NCBI GenBank assembly: GCA_027489295.1
Contig: JAIYAA010000073.1
Span: 1-35,277 of the forward strand
From: Sphingomonadales bacterium
GTDB lineage: Bacteria; Pseudomonadota; Alphaproteobacteria; Sphingomonadales; Sphingomonadaceae
Direction of reading: 5' to 3'
DNA: 35,277 bases
Position 1 is the stretch's first letter. Each line of letters starts with the position of its first letter. The position numbers and the translations under genes were made by a program. The notes beneath the pieces are model-generated. The model had not been told where the DNA came from. It saw only the letters and a program-made list of their open reading frames with translations, and did not search any database. Positions 24,405 through 32,373 of this stretch are shown here, one piece after another.

Positions 24405-25344
24405 GGATCGCGGCCGCGGCACCGATCAGTTCGAGATCGCTGCGGTTGACCAGCGCGACCGGTGCCTCGGCGAGCTGGCGGCGAAAGGCGGTCCGCGCCT
24501 CCATGCGCCGGCGGAACCCCGGCTCCTTCAGCTGCGGCTCCAGCGAACGGGCGATCGCGCCGGTAAGGTACACCCCGTCCCATGCATCGAAGGTAAGCGC
24601 CAGATCGCCGGCAAAGGCACCCAGATGCTCCACGAACATCCGAACCACGGCGGTGCACACGGGATCGCGGCCGATGTTGCGGGTCACGTCCTCCGGCGCG
24701 GGCAGCTTCTTGCCGCCGGACAGCGCTTCATAGGCCAGCAGCAGGCCATTCGCGCTGAGCAGAGTCTCCACTTCGACCAGCCCGCCGCGACGCCTGCAGA
24801 AAGCGGCGAACCGCTCCTCGTCGTCGGTCTGAGCGGCGAAGCCGATATGGCCCGCCTCGCTCTGCACCGGCACGTGGCGGCCATCGGCGCTGATCAACGC
24901 GGCGACGCCCAGCCCCGTGCCGACGCCGATCACCGCATAATTGCCCCCGGGCGAAATCGGCCGCGGCGGCGGGCCGCTGAGCGCGGTAAACGCTGTCGGC
25001 GGAAGGCGGGTAAGCGCCAGCGCATTGGCCGCGCACTCGTTGAGCGCCAGCGGCTTCGCGCGCAGCACCGCTTCCACGCCGGTCAGCGAGATGTACCAGC
25101 GGCTGCCGGTGAGGTTGATCAGGTCGCCGCGGACGGCACCCGCCACCGCCAGCACGCTTGGCAGACGCGCGTCGCGGAGACCGACGCTCGAAAGATACGA
25201 AACCAATGCACTTGTGAAGGTTGGATGGTCACTATTGGAAAAGCGCTGAATATCGTGCGGCTCGGCATCCATGGCGCCGTCGCTCAGTCCAAATCGAACC
25301 GATTGCCGCCCGATATCGGCGACGAGCGCCAGCCCCTTTCCCAT
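24394..25344 (-). CDS. Glucokinase-family (PF02685-like) protein with altered active-site positions
   Basis: The 316-residue protein has glucokinase family architecture: an N-terminal LVADIG strand, INLTGSRWYIS, the GVGTGLGVAAL nucleotide loop, SEAGHIGFAAQTDDE, GLLLAYEAL and VYLTGAIARSL. Glk would phosphorylate glucose with ATP. However, the phosphate loop usually read DIGGTNxR is DIGRQSVR (10-17), and the catalytic Asp of the 'NDF' motif is Glu (N102-E103-C104). It may be a low-activity or altered kinase, or a sensor. The ATG has a GGGAG-type site and follows a 112-bp AT-richer region. It is not in an obvious sugar operon. Confidence 0.82.
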   Translation of the reverse strand: MGKGLALVADIGRQSVRFGLSDGAMDAEPHDIQRFSNSDHPTFTSALVSYLSSVGLRDARLPSVLAVAGAVRGDLINLTGSRWYISLTGVEAVLRAKPLALNECAANALALTRLPPTAFTALSGPPPRPISPGGNYAVIGVGTGLGVAALISADGRHVPVQSEAGHIGFAAQTDDEERFAAFCRRRGGLVEVETLLSANGLLLAYEALSGGKKLPAPEDVTRNIGRDPVCTAVVRMFVEHLGAFAGDLALTFDAWDGVYLTGAIARSLEPQLKEPGFRRRMEARTAFRRQLAEAPVALVNRSDLELIGAAAAIRNA

Positions 25345-25456
25345 CGATTCCGCTCCCTAACCGGCCGCATTATTTGCAGCTCGGATCCGGGATATCGCTA
25401 ACAATGATTACCGGAACAATAAATACCTAAAGCACAAGGGGTTTCACGTAGCGGCT
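25345..25456 (-). promoter_or_regulatory. AT-richer promoter region of the glucokinase-like gene
   Basis: This 112-bp gap has low G+C for this genome. It contains TGTTAGCG (minus strand, 25403-25396), a half-site like those of LacI-type sugar regulators in related bacteria, but the partner half is degenerate. The -10/-35 elements were not assigned. Confidence 0.35.
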
Positions 25457-25969
25457 TCAGACGGTGCGAGGATCGGTGCCGAACTGATTGGGGCCCATCG
25501 ACGGCGACCAGTAAAGCGCGATCACCAGGATCGCGATAGCCGCCTGTCCCGCCAGCGGGGGGAACGGCATCGCGGGATACAGCCCCATCACCGCCTGGGT
25601 ACGGTTCAGATCCCAGGCGACCACGATCGCGGCGAGCAGCAGACCCGGAAGCGCGGGCAGGCCGACATCGTGCAGCCGGCGCACGATCAAGCCCAACAGC
25701 GGCACGAACAGCAGCAGCGCCAGCGCCTCTTCAAAGGCTGCGCGCGCCCAGAAGGTCTGCACGTTGGGCAGCGTCGGCGGATGAAAGAAGTGGATGAGCA
25801 GGAACAGCGCCGCTTCGCCGAGCGCGATGAGGATCAGGGCGCTGGTGAGCTCGCTCCGCGTCGAACGCCCACGGAACACGAAACTGTGGCCGATGGCGCG
25901 GAGGCCGGTCCGCAGCGAAACGCCATCACGATAACTGGCTGCTGTCATGGGGCGGAGGGTGCAGCGCAC
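25457..25969 (-). CDS. DUF805 membrane protein
   Basis: The 170-residue protein has the DUF805 pattern: FVFRGRSTRSELTSA near residues 30-44, three to four membrane spans, VRRLHDVGLPAL in a cytoplasmic loop, and a C-terminal GPNQFGTDP. The function of the family is unknown. The start is probably GTG at 25969, which has GGAGGG five bases upstream; the ATG at 25948 has no ribosome site. That Shine-Dalgarno sequence lies in the stem of a 9-bp hairpin (25954-25979) that also places the GTG in its loop. It follows the thiolase gene on the same strand. Confidence 0.85.
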   Translation of the reverse strand: MRCTLRPMTAASYRDGVSLRTGLRAIGHSFVFRGRSTRSELTSALILIALGEAALFLLIHFFHPPTLPNVQTFWARAAFEEALALLLFVPLLGLIVRRLHDVGLPALPGLLLAAIVVAWDLNRTQAVMGLYPAMPFPPLAGQAAIAILVIALYWSPSMGPNQFGTDPRTV

Positions 25970-25999
25970 CGCACCCTCCGGTCAACCCCTTAGCGTCGT

Positions 26000-26031
26000 T
26001 TTGAAAATGCGAGTCTTGTCGCATTTTCAAA
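26000..26031. terminator. 13-bp perfect AT-rich palindrome after the thiolase gene
   Basis: TTTGAAAATGCGA (26000-26012) and TCGCATTTTCAAA (26019-26031) pair perfectly around a 6-nt loop, 7 nt past the thiolase stop. The position fits a transcription end. The A/T-rich ATGCGA..TCGCAT core also resembles an operator such as alphaproteobacterial Fur sites, and the next gene starts 30 bp away. Confidence 0.5.
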
Positions 26032-26038
26032 CGGGTCG

Positions 26039-27214
26039 TCAGAGCGTCTCGAACAGACCCGCTGCGCCCATGCCGCCGCCGATGCACATGGTGACGACGA
26101 CATATTTGGCGCCGCGGCGCTTGCCCTCGATCAACGCATGGCCGGTCATGCGCGCGCCCGACATGCCGTAGGGGTGGCCGATCGAGATCGCACCGCCGTT
26201 GACGTTGAGCAGTTCGTTGGGGATGCCCAGCTTGTCGCGGCAGTACAGGACCTGCACGGCGAACGCCTCGTTCAGCTCCCACAGGCCGATATCGTCCATC
26301 TTCAGATTGAAGCGTTCGAGCAGCTTGGGGATGGCGTAGACCGGACCGATGCCCATCTCGTCGGGCTTGGTGCCCGCCACCGCCATGCCGATGTAGCGGC
26401 CGAGCGGGGTAAGACCGCGCTTCTCGGCCAGCTTCTCCTCCATCAGCACCGCGGCCGAGGAGCCGTCGGACAGCTGGCTGGCATTGCCGGCGGTGACGGT
26501 GCCGTTCGGCAGCACGGTCTGCAGCGACTGCAGCCCCTCCAGCGTCGTCTCGGGGCGGTTGCCCTCGTCCTTGGCGAGAGTGATTTCCTTCTGCGAGACC
26601 TCCTTGGTCTCCTTGTTGACCAGGTTCATCGTCGCGGTGACGGGCACGATCTCGTCGTCGAACTTGCCGGCCGCCTGCGCCGCGGCGGTGCGCTGCTGCG
26701 ACTGGAACGCATAGGCATCGCACGCATCGCGGCCGATGCCGTAGCGCGCGGCAACGATTTCGGCGGTCTGCAGCATCGGCATATAGGTGTCGTTGTGCAG
26801 GCCGATCAGCTCGCGATCGGGCTCGACGCGCATCTGCGGGGTCTGGACGAGGCTGATCGATTCGACGCCGCCGCCCAGCGTGATGTCCATGTTGTCGACG
26901 ACGATCTGCTTGGCGGCGGTGGCGATCGCCATCAGGCCCGAGGCGCACTGGCGGTCGATCGACATGCCCGGCACTTCCACCGGCAGGCCGGCGCGGAGCA
27001 GCGCGAGGCGGGCGATGTTGGGCGCCTGGCTGCCCTGCTGGAGGGCGGCGCCGAACACGACGTCGTCGACCTGGCCCGGCTCGATGCCGGCGCGCTCGAC
27101 CGCGGCGCGGATCGCGTGCGCGCCCAAAGTCGGCGCCGGGGTGGCGTTGAACGCCCCGCGATAGGCCCGGCCGATGCCCGTACGGGCGGTGGAAACGATG
27201 ACTGCGGAGCGCAT
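26039..27214 (-). CDS. Thiolase (acetyl-CoA C-acyltransferase family)
   Basis: This enzyme performs thiolytic cleavage or Claisen condensation of acyl-CoA, in beta-oxidation or PHA precursor supply. The 391-residue length and the catalytic set C90 (DRQCASGL), H347 ([12 protein letters not shown]) and C377 ([10 protein letters not shown]) are complete. A Tyr replaces the more usual Pro in the GHPxG motif. The ATG at 27214 follows GAGAGGAA. It is the second gene after the MaoC-like hydratase, with 58 bp and a weak hairpin between them. With that hydratase, it suggests acyl-CoA turnover; FadA and PhaA cannot be told apart from sequence alone. Confidence 0.93.
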   Translation of the reverse strand: MRSAVIVSTARTGIGRAYRGAFNATPAPTLGAHAIRAAVERAGIEPGQVDDVVFGAALQQGSQAPNIARLALLRAGLPVEVPGMSIDRQCASGLMAIATAAKQIVVDNMDITLGGGVESISLVQTPQMRVEPDRELIGLHNDTYMPMLQTAEIVAARYGIGRDACDAYAFQSQQRTAAAQAAGKFDDEIVPVTATMNLVNKETKEVSQKEITLAKDEGNRPETTLEGLQSLQTVLPNGTVTAGNASQLSDGSSAAVLMEEKLAEKRGLTPLGRYIGMAVAGTKPDEMGIGPVYAIPKLLERFNLKMDDIGLWELNEAFAVQVLYCRDKLGIPNELLNVNGGAISIGHPYGMSGARMTGHALIEGKRRGAKYVVVTMCIGGGMGAAGLFETL

Positions 27215-27243
27215 AGGGTTCCTCTCTTGTGAATTCTAAAGCC

Positions 27244-27260
27244 CCTCCCCTTCAGGGAGG
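27244..27260 (-). terminator. Weak hairpin between the MaoC and thiolase genes
   Basis: A 6-bp stem CCTCCC/GGGAGG with a 5-nt loop is followed on the minus strand by GGCTTTAG. It could cause partial termination after the MaoC-like gene. Confidence 0.4.
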
Positions 27261-27272
27261 CGTTAATTTGCG

Positions 27273-27731
27273 TTACGTGTAGACCAGCGCGATCCACTCG
27301 GCGATCACCGCCGGCTTTTCCTCGCCTTCGATTTCGAGCTGATAGTCCTGCACCTGTTCCCAGACGCCGGCCTTGCGCTCGACGAACTTCTTGAGCGTGA
27401 ACCGCCCGCGCACCCGCTTGCCGGAACGAACTGGAGTCAGGAACCGGACCTTGTTTCCCCCATAGTTCACGCCCATCCGCGCGCCCTCGATCGCCGGCGC
27501 GTCGGTGCGCGCGGCCAGCATCGGCATCAGCGACAGCGAGAGGAAGCCATGCGCGATCGTGCCGCCGAACGGCGTCTCCGCCGCGCGCACCGGATCGACA
27601 TGGATAAACTGATGGTCGCCGGTCGCTTCCGCGAACTGGTCGATCATTGCCTGGGTGACCTCCACCCAGTCCGAGACCTGCTCGGTGCCGACCCGTTCGG
27701 CCATCTCCTGCGGGGTGACGGTCGCTGCCAA
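27273..27731 (-). CDS. MaoC-family (R)-enoyl-CoA hydratase-like protein
   Basis: The hot-dog-fold dehydratase has 152 residues. The hydratase-2 motif ATGDHQFIHVDPVRA places catalytic D39 and H44, followed by GGTIAHGFLSLSLMPML. Such enzymes hydrate enoyl-CoA to (R)-3-hydroxyacyl-CoA, linking beta-oxidation to PHA synthesis. This fits the nearby thiolase and PHA depolymerase. I start it at TTG 27731 because AGAGGA lies five bases upstream; a TTG at 27749 would add six residues. It is divergent from putA across about 95 bp. Confidence 0.88.
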   Translation of the reverse strand: MAATVTPQEMAERVGTEQVSDWVEVTQAMIDQFAEATGDHQFIHVDPVRAAETPFGGTIAHGFLSLSLMPMLAARTDAPAIEGARMGVNYGGNKVRFLTPVRSGKRVRGRFTLKKFVERKAGVWEQVQDYQLEIEGEEKPAVIAEWIALVYT

Positions 27732-27825
27732 GACTATCCTCTCGCGCAATTATCTTTCATAGGCTCGCCATATCTAAGGGGGGCACCGGCCTCCCTGCAA
27801 GCTTTAGCCGACCGGAAACTGGAAA

Positions 27826-30795
27826 ATGCCGACTGCCGTACCGTCACACCACCGCGAAATGATGGCCAAACTGCACCGCGCGGCCGAACCCGATGTTCTA
27901 AAACCGCTTCTGGAGCGCGCGCGACTCACGCCTGAGTCGCGCGAACGGGTGATGGATCATGCGCTGGCGCTGCTCGCCGACCTGCGCGCCGCGCAAAATC
28001 GCGGCTGGGTGAACCAGTTTCTCCAGGAGTATCGGCTGAATTCCTCCGAAGGTGTCGCGCTGCTCAGCCTTGCGGAAGCGTTCCTGCGCGTGCCGGATCC
28101 CGAGACGGCGGACCTGCTGATCGCCGACAAGCTCGGCGACGCCGACTGGAAGGCGCATTCGGGCCGGTCCAACTCGGTGCTGGTCAACTCCGCGACCTGG
28201 GGCCTGATGCTGGGCCGCGCGCTGGTGGGCGACGAGAAGACCGGCGCGCTCCGCCGCCTGATCTCGCGCGCCGGCGAGCCGTTCGTCCGCCAGGCGGTGG
28301 GCGCCGCGATGAAGCGGATGGGCGAGGTGTTCGTGATGGGCCGCACCATCGACGAAGCCACCAAGCGGATGAAGAAGCCCGAGAACAAGGGCTTCACCGC
28401 CAGCTTCGACATGCTGGGCGAGGCAGCGCGCACCAAGGCCGATGCCGAGCGCTATTTCCAGGCCTATTTCGAGGCAATCCGCGCCGTGGGCCGCGATCCC
28501 AAGGCGGGCCATTCGATCTCGGTGAAGCTCTCAGCGCTCCACCCGCGCTACGAGGTCGCGCAGTATGACCGCTGCGTGCCCGAGTTGACCGACATGCTGG
28601 CGCAGCTCGCCTCGGAATCGGCGGCGCAGGGCATCCCGCTCACCGTTGACGCCGAGGAGAGCGAGCGGCTGGAAATGAGCCTCGACATCATCGGCTCGGT
28701 TGCGCGTCGACCGGAGCTCAAGGGCTGGAACGGCTTCGGCATGGCGGTGCAGGCATACGGCAAGCGCGCCCGCGCGGTGATCGGCTGGGCCGACGATCTC
28801 GGCCGGCCGATGCACGTCCGGCTGGTCAAGGGCGCCTATTGGGACAGCGAGATCAAGCGCACCCAGGTGGAAGGCCTGTCCGACTATCCGCTGTTCACTC
28901 GCAAGGCGGCGACCGACGTTTCCTACCTCGCCTGCGCGCGCGACATGCTCGACGCCAAGAACATCGTGCCGGCGTTCGCCAGTCACAATGCGCTGACCGT
29001 CGCGACCATCCTCGACTGGGCCGGCAACGCCCGCGACTTCGAGTTCCAGCGCCTGCACGGCATGGGCGAAGGGCTGTACGAGCGACTGGTCAACGAACAG
29101 GGCTATCACTGCCGCATTTACGCACCGGTGGGCGGACATCGCGACCTGCTGGCCTATCTGGTCCGCCGCCTGCTGGAGAACGGCGCGAATTCGAGCTTCG
29201 TCCACCAGCTTGCCGACGAGCAGCTGAGCGAGGCGGAATTGCTCGCCGATCCGGTCGAGAAGATCGCCGCGGTGGGCGGCACCCGCCACCCGAGCATCCC
29301 GCTGCCGGTCGAGCTGTTCGGCGCGTGGAAGAACTCGGGCGGCATCGATCTCGCCGAGCGTACCATCCTTGCGGAAACGGCGATGGAGATTGCGGCAAAG
29401 CCCCTGCCCGCCGCTAGCGCGACGGCATCGGCCGACGTGCGCGCCGCCATCGACCGTGCTTCGGCCGCCTTCCCCGGCTGGGCAGCCACCCCGCTCGCCA
29501 CCCGAGCCGCGATCCTAGAGCGCCTCGCCGATCTGCTCGAGGAAAACCGCGTCGAGCTGATGGCCCTGGCGGTGAAGGAAGCGTTCAAGACCATCCCCGA
29601 CGCGCTCGGCGAAGTCCGCGAGGCGGCCGATTTCTGCCGCTATTACGCACTCCAGGCCCGCACCGGGCTCGCACCCATCACCCTTCCCGGGCCGACGGGC
29701 GAGCGCAACGAGCTGCGCATGGAAGGCCGCGGCGTGTGGGCGACGATTGCGCCGTGGAACTTCCCGCTGGCGATCTTCCTCGGCCAGACCGCGGCGGCCC
29801 TCGTCGCCGGCAATGCGGTGGTTGCCAAGCCTGCCCCGCAGACCCCGGAGATCGCCCGCGCGGCGGTGCGCCTTGCCCATCAGGCCGGCGTGCCGGAGGA
29901 TGCGCTGGTGCTGGTGACCGGCGGCCCGGAAGTGGGCGCCGCGCTCACGTCCGATCCCCGGATCGCCGGCGTCGCCTTCACCGGCTCGACGCCCACCGCC
30001 AAGAAGATTGCGGCGACGCTGCTGGAGGGCGAGGACCGCCCGCTGGTGCCACTGATCGCCGAGACCGGCGGCATCAACGCGATGATCGTCGATTCGACCG
30101 CGCTGCCCGAGCAGGTGGTGGCCGACGTGCTCACCTCGGCCTTCCGCTCGGCCGGCCAGCGCTGCTCGGCGCTGCGCCTGTTGCTGCTGCAGGAGGAAAT
30201 CGCCGAGGGCGTGATCGAGATGCTGCGCGGCGCGATGGAGCTGCTGATCCTCGGCGACCCCGCCGATCCGCGCACCGATGTCGGCCCGGTGATCGACCAG
30301 GCGGCCTATGACAAGCTGATGGCCTATCGCGACAGCGCCAAGGCCCAGTGGATCAAGACCGTGCCGGTGCCCGCCACCGGCCTGTTCGTGCCGCCGACGA
30401 TGATCCGCATCGACCGGCCGGAAGACCTTACCCGCGAATGGTTCGGCCCGATCCTCCACGTCGCTACCTGGAAGGCGGGGGCGCTCGCCGAGACGGTGGC
30501 GCGGGTCAACGCCAAGGGCTTCGGCCTGACCATGGGCCTGCACAGCCGCATCGCCCGCTCGGCCGAACTGGTCGAGGCGGAAGCGCGGGTCGGCAATCTA
30601 TACATCAACCGCTCGATGATCGGCGCAGTGGTGGGCTCGCAGCCCTTCGGCGGCGAGGGCCTGTCGGGCACCGGCCCCAAGGCGGGCGGGCCGCACTATC
30701 TGCACCGCTTCTGCGCGGAGCGGGCGGTTTCGGTGGATACCACCAGCGCCGGCGGCAATGCGACGCTGCTCAGCCTGGACGAAGGGGGGATGTGA
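27826..30795 (+). CDS. putA: Bifunctional proline dehydrogenase / L-glutamate-gamma-semialdehyde dehydrogenase
   Basis: PutA oxidises proline to glutamate through a channelled intermediate on the inner-membrane face. The 989-residue length is that of the short bifunctional class. There is no ribbon-helix-helix DNA-binding domain, so it does not repress itself. The PRODH barrel (about 170-460) shows LTVDAEESERLEMSLDII, MHVRLVKGAYWDSEIKR, PAFASHNALTVA and EFQRLHGMGEGLY. The ALDH domain (about 530-960) has the catalytic Cys C780 (AGQRCSALR) and Glu E746 (AETGG), with ATIAPWNFPLAIF at the NAD site. The ATG at 27826 has GGAAA close upstream. No Lrp-type regulator gene is adjacent. Confidence 0.97.
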   Translation: MPTAVPSHHREMMAKLHRAAEPDVLKPLLERARLTPESRERVMDHALALLADLRAAQNRGWVNQFLQEYRLNSSEGVALLSLAEAFLRVPDPETADLLIADKLGDADWKAHSGRSNSVLVNSATWGLMLGRALVGDEKTGALRRLISRAGEPFVRQAVGAAMKRMGEVFVMGRTIDEATKRMKKPENKGFTASFDMLGEAARTKADAERYFQAYFEAIRAVGRDPKAGHSISVKLSALHPRYEVAQYDRCVPELTDMLAQLASESAAQGIPLTVDAEESERLEMSLDIIGSVARRPELKGWNGFGMAVQAYGKRARAVIGWADDLGRPMHVRLVKGAYWDSEIKRTQVEGLSDYPLFTRKAATDVSYLACARDMLDAKNIVPAFASHNALTVATILDWAGNARDFEFQRLHGMGEGLYERLVNEQGYHCRIYAPVGGHRDLLAYLVRRLLENGANSSFVHQLADEQLSEAELLADPVEKIAAVGGTRHPSIPLPVELFGAWKNSGGIDLAERTILAETAMEIAAKPLPAASATASADVRAAIDRASAAFPGWAATPLATRAAILERLADLLEENRVELMALAVKEAFKTIPDALGEVREAADFCRYYALQARTGLAPITLPGPTGERNELRMEGRGVWATIAPWNFPLAIFLGQTAAALVAGNAVVAKPAPQTPEIARAAVRLAHQAGVPEDALVLVTGGPEVGAALTSDPRIAGVAFTGSTPTAKKIAATLLEGEDRPLVPLIAETGGINAMIVDSTALPEQVVADVLTSAFRSAGQRCSALRLLLLQEEIAEGVIEMLRGAMELLILGDPADPRTDVGPVIDQAAYDKLMAYRDSAKAQWIKTVPVPATGLFVPPTMIRIDRPEDLTREWFGPILHVATWKAGALAETVARVNAKGFGLTMGLHSRIARSAELVEAEARVGNLYINRSMIGAVVGSQPFGGEGLSGTGPKAGGPHYLHRFCAERAVSVDTTSAGGNATLLSLDEGGM

Positions 30796-30804
30796 TAGGC
30801 GCCG

Positions 30805-30834
30805 GCTATCCTCTCCCTCGGGGGAGAGGATAGC
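30805..30834. repeat. 13-bp perfect palindrome after putA
   Basis: GCTATCCTCTCCC pairs with GGGAGAGGATAGC around a TCGG loop, 10 nt past the putA stop. It is likely a terminator or REP-type element. A degenerate TGGAGAGGG piece follows at about 30867. There is no T-run. Confidence 0.65.
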
Positions 30835-30957
30835 GTAGCCTGGCGCGTCGGCGCCTAGCGAAGCTTGGAGAGGGTGAGCGGCGCGCGAACGCCGCTTAGC
30901 TGCTCGATAGCCGGACGGCCCCCCTATCCTTCCCACCGCCTCCGGCGATGGGCGCAT

Positions 30958-30979
30958 CCCTCTCCCCGGCGGGAGAGGG
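30958..30979. repeat. 9-bp palindrome before the phaZ stop
   Basis: CCCTCTCCC pairs with GGGAGAGGG around CGGC. It shares the CTCTCCC core with the palindrome after putA, so the two may be copies of one intergenic element flanking the 193-bp convergent gap. It is probably the transcription end of the depolymerase gene. Confidence 0.6.
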
Positions 30980-30988
30980 AAATCAGGC

Positions 30989-32221
30989 TCATCCGCTATG
31001 CGTGGCCATCCACTGCTCGACGACCGGCGCGATACGATTGCGCCACTTCGAGCCGTTGAAGATGCCGTAATGGCCGACGCCCTCGGCCAGGTGATACTGC
31101 TTGAACGATTCCGGCAACTTGGTCGCGATGGTCAGCGCTGCCTTGGTCTGGCCGATGCCGGAGATGTCGTCGCGCTCACCCTCGATCGCGAGGATGCCGA
31201 TATCGGTGATCGCGCCCGGATCAACCGGGCGGCCCCGATGCAGCATCTCGCCCTTGGGCAGCGCATGCGTCTGGAACACGACCGAGATCGTCTGGAGGTA
31301 GAATTCGGCGGTCATGTCGCAGACCGAGCGATATTCCTCGTAGAACTTCATCGTCGAATCGGCGCTCTCGTCATCGCCCTGGACGAGATGCTTGAACATT
31401 TCCCAGTGCGAGATGAGGTGGTTGCCGAGGTTCATCGTCATGAAGCCGGCGAGCTGGAGGAAGCCCGGATACACCTTCCGCCGCGCGCCCGGATAGCTCA
31501 TCGGCACGGTGGCGATGACGTTCTGCTCGAACCAGCTGAACGGCCGCTCGGTCGCCAGCGTGTTGACTGCGGTCGGCGCCTCACGCGTGTCGATCGGGCC
31601 GCCCATCATCGTCAGCGTGCGCGGACGATTGGGATGCTGGTCCGCGCTCATCACCGCCGCGGCGGCGTAGCAGGGCACCGATGGCTGGCACACCGCCAGC
31701 ATGTGCGGCCGCGGATCGCCCTCGGCGCCGATATGCGCGAGGAAGTCGATCACGTAATCGACATAGTCGTCGAGGTCGAAGCGGCCTTCGCTGGTCGGCA
31801 CCAGCTTCGCGTCGCGCCAGTCGGTGATGTACACGTCCGCCACCGGCAGCATCCGCTGCACCGTGCCGCGCAGCAGCGTGGCATAGTGGCCGGACATCGG
31901 GGCGACGATCAGGAGCTTGGGGCCGCCCTCCACGCCCTGGCGCACGAAGCGCTTGAGCTGGCCGAACGGCTTGCGCAGCACGATCTCTTCGTGAACCTCG
32001 ACCCGGCGGCCGTCGATCTCGGTGAAATCGAGACCGAAATCCGGCTTGCCGCGTGGTGCGGAGGCATGCGCGAACACCTCCAGCGCCGAGGCCATCACCG
32101 GTCCGCCGCCGAAATAGGCGAACGGATTGGCCGGATTGTTGAGCAGCCCTGCGCCGAAATTGGCCAGAGCACTTGCCCCGGCAAGCATGGAACGCTGAAT
32201 CTCGTAGGCGTCGTACAGCAT
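30989..32221 (-). CDS. phaZ: Intracellular polyhydroxyalkanoate depolymerase
   Basis: PhaZ mobilises stored PHA granules. The 410-residue protein has the intracellular PhaZ layout (TIGR01849-like), beginning MLYDAYEIQRSML. The nucleophile is a cysteine, C178, in AVCQPSVPCYAA in place of a lipase-box serine. Other family marks are VYITDWRDAKLVP, MMGGPIDTREAPT and a C-terminal GVGHYGIFNGSKWR carrying the catalytic His. The ATG at 32221 is fixed by AAGGA five bases upstream; an in-frame start at 32275 is less likely. It is divergent from the ABC exporter over a 152-bp region holding a symmetric EcfG-like element. Confidence 0.95.
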   Translation of the reverse strand: MLYDAYEIQRSMLAGASALANFGAGLLNNPANPFAYFGGGPVMASALEVFAHASAPRGKPDFGLDFTEIDGRRVEVHEEIVLRKPFGQLKRFVRQGVEGGPKLLIVAPMSGHYATLLRGTVQRMLPVADVYITDWRDAKLVPTSEGRFDLDDYVDYVIDFLAHIGAEGDPRPHMLAVCQPSVPCYAAAAVMSADQHPNRPRTLTMMGGPIDTREAPTAVNTLATERPFSWFEQNVIATVPMSYPGARRKVYPGFLQLAGFMTMNLGNHLISHWEMFKHLVQGDDESADSTMKFYEEYRSVCDMTAEFYLQTISVVFQTHALPKGEMLHRGRPVDPGAITDIGILAIEGERDDISGIGQTKAALTIATKLPESFKQYHLAEGVGHYGIFNGSKWRNRIAPVVEQWMATHSG

Positions 32222-32315
32222 AAAAATCCTTCCCCGTGCCCCGATCCCTGCAGCGGGGGTTGTCTTACCACCCATATAGACGGCGCCGTTGTGCGTCGCA
32301 ACGTCGTAGCTATGC

Positions 32316-32342
32316 GGAACAGAGACAACCGGAGGAGGTTCC
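32316..32342. promoter_or_regulatory. Symmetric GGAAC-N17-GTTCC element (EcfG-like in both directions)
   Basis: GGAAC (32316-32320) and GTTCC (32338-32342) are 17 bp apart, so each strand reads GGAAC-N17-GTT, close to the EcfG consensus. Forward transcription would start about 26 nt before the ABC gene. Reverse transcription would give phaZ a leader of about 90 nt. Confidence 0.45.
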
Positions 32343-32373
32343 CCTGCCCCGCGAACCGCGCTAGGCGCTGGCC

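Noticed and set aside
25391..25410. LacI-type operator before the glucokinase-like gene
   Set aside because: Only one half (TGTTAGCG) is good and the other half is degenerate; kept only as a note on the promoter region.
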